Part shown: one piece after another, positions 40,011-52,365 of the stretch | Layout of the letters: each line of letters starts with the position of its first letter | Numbering within the stretch: position 1 is the stretch's first letter | Assembly (NCBI GenBank): GCA_964023205.1 | Contig: OZ026833.1 | Span: 38,843,137-38,907,136 of the forward strand | Direction of reading: 5' to 3' | DNA length: 64,000 nt | Source: Lutraria lutraria | Taxonomy: Eukaryota; Mollusca; Bivalvia; Venerida; Mactridae | The notes under the pieces: model-generated | Seen by the model: the letters and a program-made list of their open reading frames with translations, nothing else | The model's database searches: none | What the model was told of the DNA's origin: nothing | Position numbers and translations under genes: made by a program

Positions 40011-43000
40011 TAATTAAGGGGGTAAAATATGTTAGGATAAGGGCCTCTAGCGGACACCATGACGTGTTCAGTTATAATTAAGGGGGTAAAACGTGTTAGG
40101 ATAAGGGCCTCTAGCGGACATTATGACTTGTCCAGTTATAATTAAGGGGGTAAAACATGTTAGGATAAGGGCCTCTAGCGGACACCATGACTTGTTCAGT
40201 TATAATAAAGAAGTAGATAAATCATATTAGGATATGGGCCTCTAGAGGACACCATGACTTGTTCAGTTATAATAAAGAAGTGGATAAATCATATTAGGAA
40301 AAGGGCCTCTAGCGGACACCAAGACTTGTTCAGTTATAATTAAGGTGGTAAACTATGTTAGGATAAGGGCCTCTAGCGGACACCAGGACTTATACAGTTA
40401 TAATTAAGGAGGTTAAATATGTTAGGATAAGGGCCTCTAGCGGACATCATGACTTGTTCAGTTATAATTAAGGGGGTAAAACATGTAAGGATAAGGGTCT
40501 CTAGCGGACACCATGACTTGTTTAGTTATAATTAAGGGGGTAAAACATGTTAGGATAAGGGCCTCTAGCGGACACCATGACTTGTTCAGTTATAATAAAG
40601 AAGTGGATAAATCATATTAGGATAAGTGCATCTAGCGGACACCATGACTTGTTCAGTTATAATAAAGAAGTGGATAAATCATGTTATGATAAGGGCCTCT
40701 AGCGGACATCATGACTTGTTCAGTTATAATAAAGAGGGTAAGACATGTTAGGATAAGGGCCTCTAGCGGACACCATGACTTGTTCAGTTATAATAAAGAA
40801 GTGGATAAATCATATTAGGATAAGGGCCTCTAGCGGACATCATGACTTGTTCAGTTATAATAAAGAAGTGGATAAGTCATGTTAGGTTAAGGGCCTCTAG
40901 CGGACACCATGACTTGCTCAGTGATAATTTAGAGGGTAAAACTTGTTATTATAAGGGCATCTAGCGGACACCATTACTTGTTCAGTTATAATAAAGGCGG
41001 TAAAACATGTTAGGATAAGGGCCTCTAACGGACGCCATGACTTGTTCAGTTATAATTAAGGGGTTAAAATATGTTAGGATAAGGGCCTCTAGCGGACACC
41101 ATGACTTGTTCAGTTATAATAAAGAAGGGGATATAACATGTCTGGATAAGGGCCTCTAGCGGACACCATGACTTGTTCAGTTATAATAAAGAAGTGGATA
41201 AATCATGTTAGGTTAAGGGCCTCTAGCGGACACCATGACTTGTTCAGTTGTAATAAAGAAGTGGATAAATCACGTTATGATAAGGGCCTCTAGCGGACAC
41301 CAGGACCTGTTCAATTATAATTAAGGGGGTAAAACATGTTAGGATAAGGGCCCCTAGCGGACACCATGACTTGTTCAGGTATAACTAAGGGGGTAAAACA
41401 TGTTAGGATAAGGGCCTCTAGCGGACATTATGACTTGTCCAGTTATAATTAAGGGGGTAAAACATGTTAGGATAAGGGCCACTAGCGGACACCATGACTT
41501 GTTCAGTTATAATAGAGAAGTGGATAAATCATATTAGGATAAGGGCCTCTAGCGGACACCATGACTTGTTCAGTTATAATATAGAAGTGGATAAATCAAG
41601 TTATGATAAGGGCCTCTAGCGGACATCATGACTTGTTCAGTTATAATAAAGAGGGTAAAACATGTTAAGATAACGGCCTCTAGCGGACACCATGACTTGT
41701 TCAGTTATAATTAAGTTGGTAAAACATGTTAGGATAAGGGCCTCTAGCGGACACCATGACTTGTTCAGTTATAATAAAGAGGGTAAAACATGTTAGGAAA
41801 AGGGCCTCTAGCGGACACCATGACTTGTTCAGTTATAATTAAGGGGGTAAAACATGTTAGGATAAGGGCCTCTAGCGGACACCATGACTTGTTCAGTTAT
41901 AATAAAGAAGTGGATAAATCATATTAGGATAAGGGCCTCTAGCGGACACCATGACTTGTTCAGTTATAATAAAGAAGTGGATACATCATGTTATGATAAG
42001 GGCCTCTAGCGGATATCATGACTTGTTCAGTTATAATAAAGAAGGGGATATAACATGTTAGGATAAGGGCCTCTAGCGGACACCATGACTTGTTCAGTTA
42101 TAATAAAGAACGGGATATAACATGTTAGGATAAGGGCCTCTAGCGGACGTCATGACTTGTTCAGTTATAATAAAGAAGGGGATATAACATGTTAGGATAA
42201 GGGCCTCTAGCGGACACCATGACTTGTTCAGTTATAATAAAGAAGTGGATAAATCATGTTAGGATAAGGGCCTCTAGCGGACACCATGACTTGTTCAGTT
42301 ATAATTAAGAGGGGATATAACATGTTGGGATAAGGGCCTCTAGCGGACACCATGACTTGTTCGGTTATAATAAAGAAGGGGATATAACATGTTGGGATAA
42401 GGGCCTCTAACCGGCACCATGACTTGTTCAGTTACAATATAGAAGGGGATATAACATGTTAGGATAAGGGCCTCTAGCGGACACCATAACTTGTTCAGTT
42501 ATAATAAAGGGGGTAAAACATGTTAGGATAAGGGCCTCTAACGGACACCATGACTTGTTCAGTTATAATAAAGAAGGGGATATAACATGTTGGGATGAGG
42601 GCCTCTAGCGGACACCATAACTTGTTCAGTTATAATAAAGAAGGGGATATAACATGTAAGGATAAGGGCCTTTAACGGACACCATGACTTGTTCAGTTAT
42701 AATAAAGACGGGGATATAACATATTAGGATAAGGGCCTCTAGCGGACATCATGACTTGTTCAGTTATAATAAAGGGGGTAAAACTTGTTAGGATAAGGGC
42801 CTCTAGCGGCCACCATGACTTTTTCAGTTATAATTAAGGGGGTAAAACATGTTAGGATAAGGGCCTCTAGCGGACACCATGACTTGTTCAGTTATAATAA
42901 AGAAGTGGATAAATCATATTAGGATAAGGGCCTCTAGCGGACACCATGACTTGTTCAGTTAAAATAAAGAAGTGGATAAATCATATTAGGATAAGGGGCT

Positions 43001-46000
43001 CTTGTGGACACCAGGACTTGTTCAGTTATAATAAAAAAGTGGATAAATCATGTTAGGATAAGGGCCTCTAGCGGACACCATGACTTGTTCAGTTACAATA
43101 AAGAAGTGGATAAATCATGTTAGGATAAGGGCCTATAGCGGACACCATGCCTTGTTCAGTTATAATAAAGAAGTGGATAAATCATGTCATGATAAGGGCC
43201 TCTAGCGGACACCATGACTTGTTCAGTTATAATTAAGGGGGTAAAACATGTTAGGATAAGGGCCTCTAGCGGACACCTTGACTTGTTCAGTTATAATAAA
43301 GAAGTGGATAAATCATGTAATGATAAGGGCCTCTAGCGGACATCATGACTTGTTCAGTTATAATAAAGAGGGTAAAACATGTAAGGATAAGGGCCTCTAG
43401 CGGACACCATGACTTGTTCAGTTATAATTAAGGGGGTAAAACATGTTAGGATAAGGGCCTCTAGCGGACACCATTACTTGTTCATTTATAATAAAGAAGT
43501 GGATAAATCATGTTATGATAAGGGCCTCTAGAGGACACCATGATTTGTTCAGTTATAATAAAGAAGTGGATAAATCATATTAGGATAAGGGCCTCTAGCG
43601 GACACCATGACTTGTTCAGTTATAATTAAGGGGGTAACACATGTCAGGATAAGGGCCACTAGCGGACACCATGACTTGTTCAGTTATAATTAAGGGGGTA
43701 AAATATGTTAGGATAAGGGCCTCTAGCGGACACCATGACGTGTTCAGTTATAATTAAGGAGGTAAAACGTGTTAGGATAAGGGCCTCTAGCGGACATTAT
43801 GACTTGTCCAGTTATAATTAAGGGGGTAAAACATGTTAGGATAAGGGCCTCTAGCGGACACCATGACTTGTTCAGTTATAATAAAGAAGTGGATAAATCA
43901 TATTAGGATATGGGCCTCTAGAGGACACCATGACTTGTTCAGTTATAATAAAGAAGTGGATAAATCATATTAGGAAAAGGGCCTCTAGCGGACACCAAGA
44001 CTTGTTCAGTTATAATTAAGGTGGTAAACTATGTTAGGATAAGGGCCTCTAGCGGACACCAGGACTTATACAGTTATAATTAAGGAGGTTAAATATGTTA
44101 GGATAAGGGCCTCTAGCGGACATCATGACTTGTTCAGTTATAATTAAGGGGGTAAAACATGTTAGGATAAGGGTCTCTAGCGGACACCATGACTTGTTTA
44201 GTTATAATTAAGGGGGTAAAACATATTAGGATAAGGGCATCTAGCGGACACCATGACTTGTTCAGTTATAATAAAGAAGTGGATAAATCATGTTATGATA
44301 AGGGCCTCTAGCGGACATCATGACTTGTTCAGTTATAATAAAGAGGGTAAAACATGTTAGGATAAGGGCCTCTAGCGGACACCATGACTTGTTCAGTTAT
44401 AATAAAGAAGTGGATAAATCATATTAGGATAAGGGCCTCTAGCGGACATCATGACTTGCTCAGTGATAATTAAGAGGGTAAAACATGTTATTATAAGGGC
44501 ATCTAGCGGACACCATTACTTGTTCGGTTATAATAAAGGGGGTAAAACATGTTAGGATAAGGGCCTCTAACGGACACCATGACTTGTTCAGTTATAATTA
44601 AGGGGTCAAAATATGTTAGGATAAGGGCCTCTAGCGGACACCATGACTTGTTCAGTTATAATAAAGAAGGGGATATAACATGTCTGGATAAGGGCCTCTA
44701 GCGGACACCATGACTTGTTCAGTTATAATAAATAAGTGGATAAATCATGTTAGGTTAAGGGCCTCTAGCGGACACCATGACTTGTTCAGTTGTAATAAAG
44801 AAGTGGATAAATCACGTTATGATAATGGCCTCTAGCGGACACCAGGACCTGTTCAGTTATAATTAAGGGGGTAAAACATGTTAGGATAAGGGCCCCTAGC
44901 GGACACCATGACTTGTTCAGGTATAACTAAGGGGGTAAAACATGTTAGGATAAGGGCCTCTAGCGGACATTATGACTTGTCCAGTTATAATTAAGGGGGT
45001 AAAACATGTTAGGATAATGGCCTCTAGCGGACACCATGACTTGTTCAGTTATAATAGAGAAGTGGATAAATCATATTAGGATAAGGGCCTCTAGCGGACA
45101 CCATGACTTGTTCAGTTATAATAAAGAAGTGGATAAATCATATTAGGATAAGGGCCTCTAGCGGACACCATGACTTGTTCAGTTATAATAAAGAAGTGGA
45201 TAAATCAAGTTAGGATAAGGGCCTCTAGCGGACACCAGGACTTGTTCAGTTATAATTAAGGGGGTAAAATATGTTAGGATAAGGGCCTCTAGCCGACATC
45301 ATGACTTGTTCAGTTATAATTAAGGGGGTAAAACATGTTAGGATAAGGGCCTCTAGCGGAAACCATGACTTGTTTAGTTATAATTAAGGGGGTAAAACAT
45401 GTTAGGATAAGGGCCTCTAGCGGACACCATGACTTGTTCAGTTATAATTAAGGGGGTAAAACATGTTCGGATAAGGGTCTCTAGCGGACATCATGACTTG
45501 TTCAGTTAAAATAAAGGGGGTAAAACATGTTAGGATAAGGGCCTCTATCGGACACCATGACTTGTTCAGTTATAATAAAGAAGTGGATAAATGATGTTAG
45601 GATAAGGGCCTCTAGCGGACACCATGACTTGTTCAGTTATAATAAAGAAGTGGATAACTCATGTTATGATAAGGGCCTCTAGCGGACACCATGACTTGTT
45701 CAGTTATAATAAAGAAGTGGATAAATCATATTATGATAAGGGCCTCTAGCGGACACCATGACTTGTTCAGTTATAATAAAGAAGTTGATAAATCATGTTA
45801 TGATAAGGGCCTTTAGCGGACATCATGACTTGTTCAGTTATAATAAAGCGGGTAAAACATGTTAGGATAAGGGCCTCTAGCGTACACCATGACTTGTTCA
45901 GTTATAATAAAGAAGTGGATAAGTCATGTTAGGATAAGGGCTTCTAGCAGACACCATGACTTGCTCAGTGATAATTAAGGGGGTAAAACATGTTATGATA

Positions 46001-49000
46001 AGGGCATCTAGCGGACATCATGACTTGTTCAGTTATAATAAAGGGGGTAAAACATGTTAGGATAAGGGCCTCTAACGGACACCATGATTTGTTCAGTTAT
46101 AATTAAGGGGTTAAAATATGTTAGGATAAGGGCCTCTAGCGGACACCATGACTTGTTCAGTTATAATAAAGAAGGCGATATAACATGTTTGGATAAGGGC
46201 CTCTAGCGGACACCATGACTTGTTCAGTTATAATAAAGAAGTGGATAAATCATGTTAGGATAAGGGCCTCTAGCGGACACCATGACTTGTTCAGTTATAA
46301 TAAAGAAGTGGATAAATCATGTTATGATAAGGGCCTCTAGCGGACAACAGGACTTGTTCAGTTATAATAAAGAGGGTAAAACATGTTAAGATAAGGGCCT
46401 CTAGCGGACACCATGACTTGTTCAGTTATAATTAAGTTGGTAAAACATGTTAGGATAAGGGCCTCTAGCGGACACCATGACTTGTTCAGTTATAATAAAG
46501 AAGTGGATAAATCATGTTATGATAAGGGCCTCTAGCGGACACCATGACTTGTTCAGTTATAATAAAGAAGTGGATAAATCATGTTATGATAAGGGCGTCT
46601 AGCGGACACCATGACTTGTTCAGTTATAATAAAGAAGTGGATAAATCTTGTTATGCTAAGGGCTTCTAGCGGACACCATGACTTGTTCAGTTATAATATA
46701 GAATGGGATAAATCATATTAGGATAAGGGCCTCTAGCGGACACCATGACTTGTTCAGTTATAATTTAGGGGGTAAAACATGTTAGGATAAGGGCCTCTAG
46801 CGGACATCATCACTTGTTCAGTTATAATAAAGGGGGTAAAACATGTTAGGATAAGGGCCTCTAGCGGACACCATGACTTGTTCAGTTATAATAAAGAAGT
46901 GGATAAATCATGTTATGATAAGGGCCTCTAGCGGACACCAGGACTTGTTCAGTTATAATTAAGGGGGTAAAATATGTTAGGATAAGGGCCTCTAGCGGAC
47001 ACCAGGACTTGATCAGTTATAATATAGAAGTGGATAAATCATATTAGGATAAGGGCCTCTAGCGGACACCAGGACTTGTTCAGTTATAATTAAGGGGGTA
47101 AAACATGTTAGGATAAGGGCCTCTAGCGGACACCATGACTTGTTCAGTTATAATAAAGAAGTGGATAAATCATATTAGGATAAGGGCCTCTAGCGGACAC
47201 CATGACTTGTTAAGTTATAATAAAGAAGTGGATAAATCATGTTATGATAAGGGCCTCTAGCGGACACCTGGACTTTTTCAGTTATAATTAAGGGAGTAAA
47301 CTATGTTAGGTTAAGGTCCTCTAGCGGACACCAGGACTTGTTCAGTTATAATTAAGGGGGTAAAATATGTTAGGATAAGGGCCTCTAGCCGACATCATGA
47401 CTTGTTCAGTTATAATTAAGGGGGTAAAACATGTTAGGATAAGGGCCTCTAGCGGAAACCATGACTTGTTTAGTTATAATTAAGGGGGTAAAACATGTTA
47501 GGATAAGGGCCTCTAGCGGACACCATGACTTGTTCAGTTATAATTAAGGGGGTAAAACATGTTCGGATAAGGGTCTCTAGCGGACATCATGACTTGTTCA
47601 GTTAAAATAAAGGGGGTAAAACATGTTAGGATAAGGGCCTCTATCGGACACCATGACTTGTTCAGTTATAATAAAGAAGTGGATAAATGATGTTAGGATA
47701 AGGGCCTCTAGCGGACACCATGACTTGTTCAGTTATAATAAAGAAGTGGATAACTCATGTTATGATAAGGGCCTCTAGCGGACACCATGACTTGTTCAGT
47801 TATAATAAAGAAGTGGATAAATCATATTATGATAAGGGCCTCTAGCGGACACCATGACTTGTTCAGTTATAATAAAGAAGTTGATAAATCATGTTATGAT
47901 AAGGGCCTCTAGCGGACATCATGACTTGTTCAGTTATAATAAAGCGGGTAAAACATGTTAGGATAAGGGCCTCTAGCGTACACCATGACTTGTTCAGTTA
48001 TAATAAAGAAGTGGATAAGTCATGTTAGGATAAGGGCTTCTAGCAGACACCATGACTTGCTCAGTGATAATTAAGGGGGTAAAACATGTTATGATAAGGG
48101 CATCTAGCGGACATCATGACTTGTTCAGTTATAATAAAGGGGGTAAAACATGTTAGGATAAGGGCCTCTAACGGACACCATGATTTGTTCAGTTATAATT
48201 AAGGGGTTAAAATATGTTAGGATAAGGGCCTCTAGCGGACACCATGACTTGTTCAGTTATAATAAAGAAGGCGATATAACATGTTTGGATAAGGGCCTCT
48301 AGCGGACACCATGACTTGTTCAGTTATAATAAAGAAGTGGATAAATCATGTTAGGATAAGGGCCTCTAGCGGACACCATGACTTGTTCAGTTATAATAAA
48401 GAAGTGGATAAATCATGTTATGATAAGGGCCTCTAGCGGACAACAGGACTTGTTCAGTTATAATTAAGGGGGTAAAACATGTTAGGATAAATGTCTCTAG
48501 CGGACACCATGACTTGTTTAGTTATAATTAAGGGGGTAAAACATGTTAGGATAAGGGCCTCTAGCGGACACCTTGACTTGTTCAGTTATAATAAAGAAGT
48601 GGATAAATCATATAAGGATAAGGGCATCTAGCGGACACCATGACTTGTTCAGTTATAATAAAGAAGTGGATAAATCATGTTATGATAAGGGCCTCTAGCG
48701 GACATCATGACTTGTTCAGTTCTAATAAAGAGGGTAAAACATGTTAGGATAAGGGCCTCTAGCGGACACCATGACTTGTTCAGTTATAATAAAGAAGTGG
48801 ATAAATCATATTAGGATAAGGGCCTCTAGCGGACATCATGACTTGTTCAGTTATAATAAAGAAGTGGATAAGTCATGTTAGGTTAAGGGCCTCTAGCGGA
48901 CACCATGACTTGCTCAGTGATAATTAAGAGGGTAAAACATGTTATTATAAGGGCATCTAGCGGACACCATTACTTGTTCAGTTATAATAAAGGGGGTAAA

Positions 49001-52000
49001 ACATGTTAGGATAAGGGCCTCTAACGGACACCATGACTTGTTCAGTTATAATTAAGGGGTTAAAATAAGTTAGGATAAGGGCCTCTAGCGGACACCATGA
49101 CTTGTTCAGTTATAATAAAGAAGGGGATATAACATGTCTGGATAAGGGCCTCTAGCGGACACCATGACTTGTTCAGTTATAATAAAGAAGTGGATAAATC
49201 ATGTTAGGTTAAGGGCCTCTAGCGGACACCATGACTTGTTCAGTTGTAATAAAGAAGTGGATAAATCACGTTATGATAATGGCCTCTAGCGGACACCAGG
49301 ACCTGTTCAGTTATAATTAAGGGGGTAAAACATGTTAGGATAAGGGCCCCTAGCGGACACCATGACTTGTTCAGGTATAACTAAGGGGGTAAAACATGTT
49401 AGGATAAGGGCCTCTAGCGGACATTATGACTTCTCCAGTTATAATTAAGGGGTAAAACATGTTAGGATAAGGGCCTCTAGCGGACACCATGACTTGTTCA
49501 GTTATAATAGAGAAGTGGATAAATCATATTAGGATAAGGGCCTCTAGCGGACACCATGACTTGTTCAGTTATAATAAAGAAGTGGATAAATCAAGTTATG
49601 ATAAGGGCCTCTAGCGGACATCATGACTTGTTCAGTTATAATAAAGAGGGTAAAACATGTTAAGATAAGGGCCTCTAGCGGACACCATGACTTGTTCAGT
49701 TATAATTAAGTTGGTAAAACATGTTAGGATAAGGGCCTCTAGCGGACACCATGACTTGTTCAGTAATAATAAAGAAGTGGATAAATCATGTTATGATTAG
49801 GGCCTCTAGCGGACACCATGACTTGTTCAGTTATAATAAAGAAGTGGATAAATCATGTTATGATAAGGGCGTCTAGCGGACACCATGACTTGTTCAGTTA
49901 TAATAAAGAAGTGGATAAATCATGTTATGCTAAGGGCTTCTAGCGGACACCATGACTTGTTCAGTTATAATATAGAATGGGATAGATCATATTAGGATAA
50001 GGGCCTCTAGCGGACACCATGACTTGTTCAGTTATAATTTAGGGGGTAAAACATGTTAGGATAAGGGCCTCTAGCGGACATCATCACTTGTTCAGTTATA
50101 ATAAAGGGGGTAAAACATGTTAGGATAAGGGCCTCTAGCGGACACCATGACTTGTTCAGTTATAATAAAGAAGTGGATAAATCATGTTATGATAAGGGCC
50201 TCTAGCGGACACCAGGACTTGTTCAGTTATAATTAAGGGGGTAAAATATGTTAGGATAAGGGCCTCTAGCGGACACCAGGACTTGTTCAGTTATAATATA
50301 GAAGTGGATAAATCATATTAGGATAAGGGCCTCTAGCGGACACCAGGACTTGTTCAGTTATAATTAAGGGGGTAAAACATGTTAGGATAAGGGCCTCTAG
50401 CGGACACCATGACTTGTTCAGTTATAATAAAGAAGTGGATAAATCATATTAGGATAAGGGCCTCTAGCGGACACCATGACTTGTTAAGTTATAATAAAGA
50501 AGTGGATAAATCATGTTATGATAAGGGCCTCTACCGGACACCTGGACTTTTTCAGTTATAATTAAGGGAGTAAACTATGTTAGGATAAGGTCCTCTAGCG
50601 GACACCAGGACTTGTTCAGTTATAATTAAGGGGGTAAAATATGTTAGGATAACGGCCTCTAGCCGACATCATGACTTGTTCAGTTATAATTAAGGGGGTA
50701 AAACATGTTAGGATAAGGGCCTCTAGCGGACACCATGACTTGTTTAGTTATAATTAAGGGGGTAAAACATGTTAGGATAAGGGCCTCTAGCGGACACCAT
50801 GACTTGTTCAGTTATAATTAAGGGGGTAAAACATGTTCGGATAAGGGTCTCTACCGGACATCATGACTTGTTCAGTTAAAATAAAGGGGGTAAAACATGT
50901 TAGGATAAGGGCCTCTATCGGACACCATGACTTGTTCAGTTATAATAAAGAAGTGGATAAATGATGTTAGGATAAGGGCCTCTAGCGGACACCATGACTT
51001 GTTCAGTTATAATAAAGAAGTGGATAACTCATGTTATGATAAGGGCCTCTAGCGGACACCATGACTTGTTCAGTTATAATAAAGAAGTGGATAAATCATA
51101 TTATGATAAGGGCCTCTAGCGGACACCATGACTTGTTCAGTTATAATAAAGAAGTTGATAAATCATGTTATGATAAGGGCCTCTAGCGGACATCATGACT
51201 TGTTCAGTTATAATAAAGAGGGTAAAACATGTTAGGATAAGGGCCTCTAGCGTACACCATGACTTGTTCAGTTATAATAAAGAAGTGGATAAGTCATGTT
51301 AGGATAAGGGCTTCTAGCAGACACCATGACTTGCTCAGTGATAATTAAGGGGGTAAAACATGTTATGATAAGGGCATCTAGCGGACATCATGACTTGTTC
51401 AGTTATAATAAAGGGGGTAAAACATGTTAGGATAAGGGCCTCTAACGGACACCATGATTTGTTCAGTTATAATTAAGGGGTTAAAATATGTTAGGATAAG
51501 GGCCTCTAGCGGACACCATGACTTGTTCAGTTATAATAAAGAAGGCGATATAACATGTTTGGATAAGGGCCTCTAGCGGACACCATGACTTGTTCAGTTA
51601 TAATAAAGAAGTGGATAAATCATGTTAGGATAAGGGCCTCTAGCGGACACCATGACTTGTTCAGTTATAATAAAGAAGTGGATAAATCATGTTATGATAA
51701 GGGCCTCTAGCGGACAACAGGACTTGTTCAGTTATAATTAAGGGGGTAAAACATGTTAGGATAAGGGCCCCTAGCGGACACCATGACTTGTTCAGTTATA
51801 ATTAAGGGGGTAAAACATGTTAGGATAAGGGCCTCTAGCGGACATTATGACTTGTTCAGTTATAATTAAGGTGGTAAAACATGTTATGATAAGGGCCTCT
51901 AGCGGACACCATGACTTGTTCAGTTATAATAAAGAAGTGGATAAATCATATTAGGATAAGGGCCTCTAGCGGACACCTTGACTTGTGCAGTTATAATAAA

Positions 52001-52150
52001 GAAGTGGATAAATCATGTTATGATAAGGGCCTCTAGCGGACATCATGACTTGTTCAGTTATAATAAAGAGGGTAAAACATGTTAAGATAAGGGCCTCTAG
52101 CGGACACCATGACTTGTTCAGTTATAATTAAGGGGGTTAAACATGTTAAG
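40010..52150 (+). repeat. Right-hand nested higher-order blocks (3.7, 4.45, 2.1 and 3.3 kb spacings)
   Basis: Private variants recur at several fixed distances: TATACAGTTA at 40,391 and 44,067 and GTCCAGTTATA at 40,131 and 43,807 (3,676 bp); TGTCTGGATA at 44,681 and 49,135 and GATAATGGCC at 44,821 and 49,275 (4,454 bp); CGTACACCAT at 45,881, 47,977 and 51,251 and GAAGGCGATA at 46,171, 48,267 and 51,541 (2,096 then 3,274 bp). The distances overlap in space, so segments were copied more than once with different breakpoints instead of by one fixed unit. Confidence 0.75.
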
Positions 52151-52159
52151 ATAAGGGCC

Positions 52160-52365
52160 TCTAGCGGGCATCATGACTTGTTCAGTTATAATAAAGAAGG
52201 GGATATAACATGTTGGGATAAGGGCCACTAGGGGACATCATGGCCTGATCAGTAATAATACAGAAGGGGATAAAACATATTAGGATAAGGGCATTTAACG
52301 GGCATCACGACCTGTTCAGTCATAATAAAGAAGGATATAAAACCTGTTGGGATAATCAGCCTCCA
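52160..52365 (+). repeat. Decayed edge of the satellite array
   Basis: The last three monomers are visibly more diverged than any inside the array (GGCCTGATCAG, GGGCATTTAACGGGC, ATCACGACCTGTTCAG, GGATATAAAACCTG). Similarity ends in a partial monomer near GGGATAATCAGCC. Divergent terminal monomers are expected where sequence exchange no longer reaches, so this is probably the true edge of the array and not an assembly break. Confidence 0.85.

Larger units (their letters stand above)
1..52360 (+). repeat. Satellite DNA array, 64-67 bp monomer
   Basis: Continuous head-to-tail tandem array that enters from the left window edge. Each monomer has a conserved portion of about 45 bp containing GGGCCTCTAGCGG and ATGACTTGTTCAG, followed by TTATAAT and a variable portion of about 20 bp. 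The basic period is 67 bp (for example, the same phase recurs at 1 and 68); a common variant is 64 bp. At this spacing about 790 monomers fit. Stops (TAA, TAG) occur within the monomer and 67 is not a multiple of three, so every frame closes quickly and nothing here is coding. All copies I read have the same orientation and no foreign insertion is visible. The class (centromeric, subtelomeric or interstitial heterochromatin) cannot be told from sequence alone; I do not recognise a named family. Confidence 0.98.

Noticed and set aside
1..52360. CRISPR-like array of short repeats
   Set aside because: The whole 64-67 bp monomer is repeated without unique spacers, and the context is eukaryotic.
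1..52360. Repetitive protein-coding gene (for example silk- or mucin-like)
   Set aside because: Stop codons lie in the monomer in all frames, and the 67/64-bp length breaks phase; no long open frame exists on either strand.
1..52360. CENP-B box within the monomer
   Set aside because: No stretch fits the TTCG....A..CGGG pattern; AGCGGACA only superficially resembles its end.
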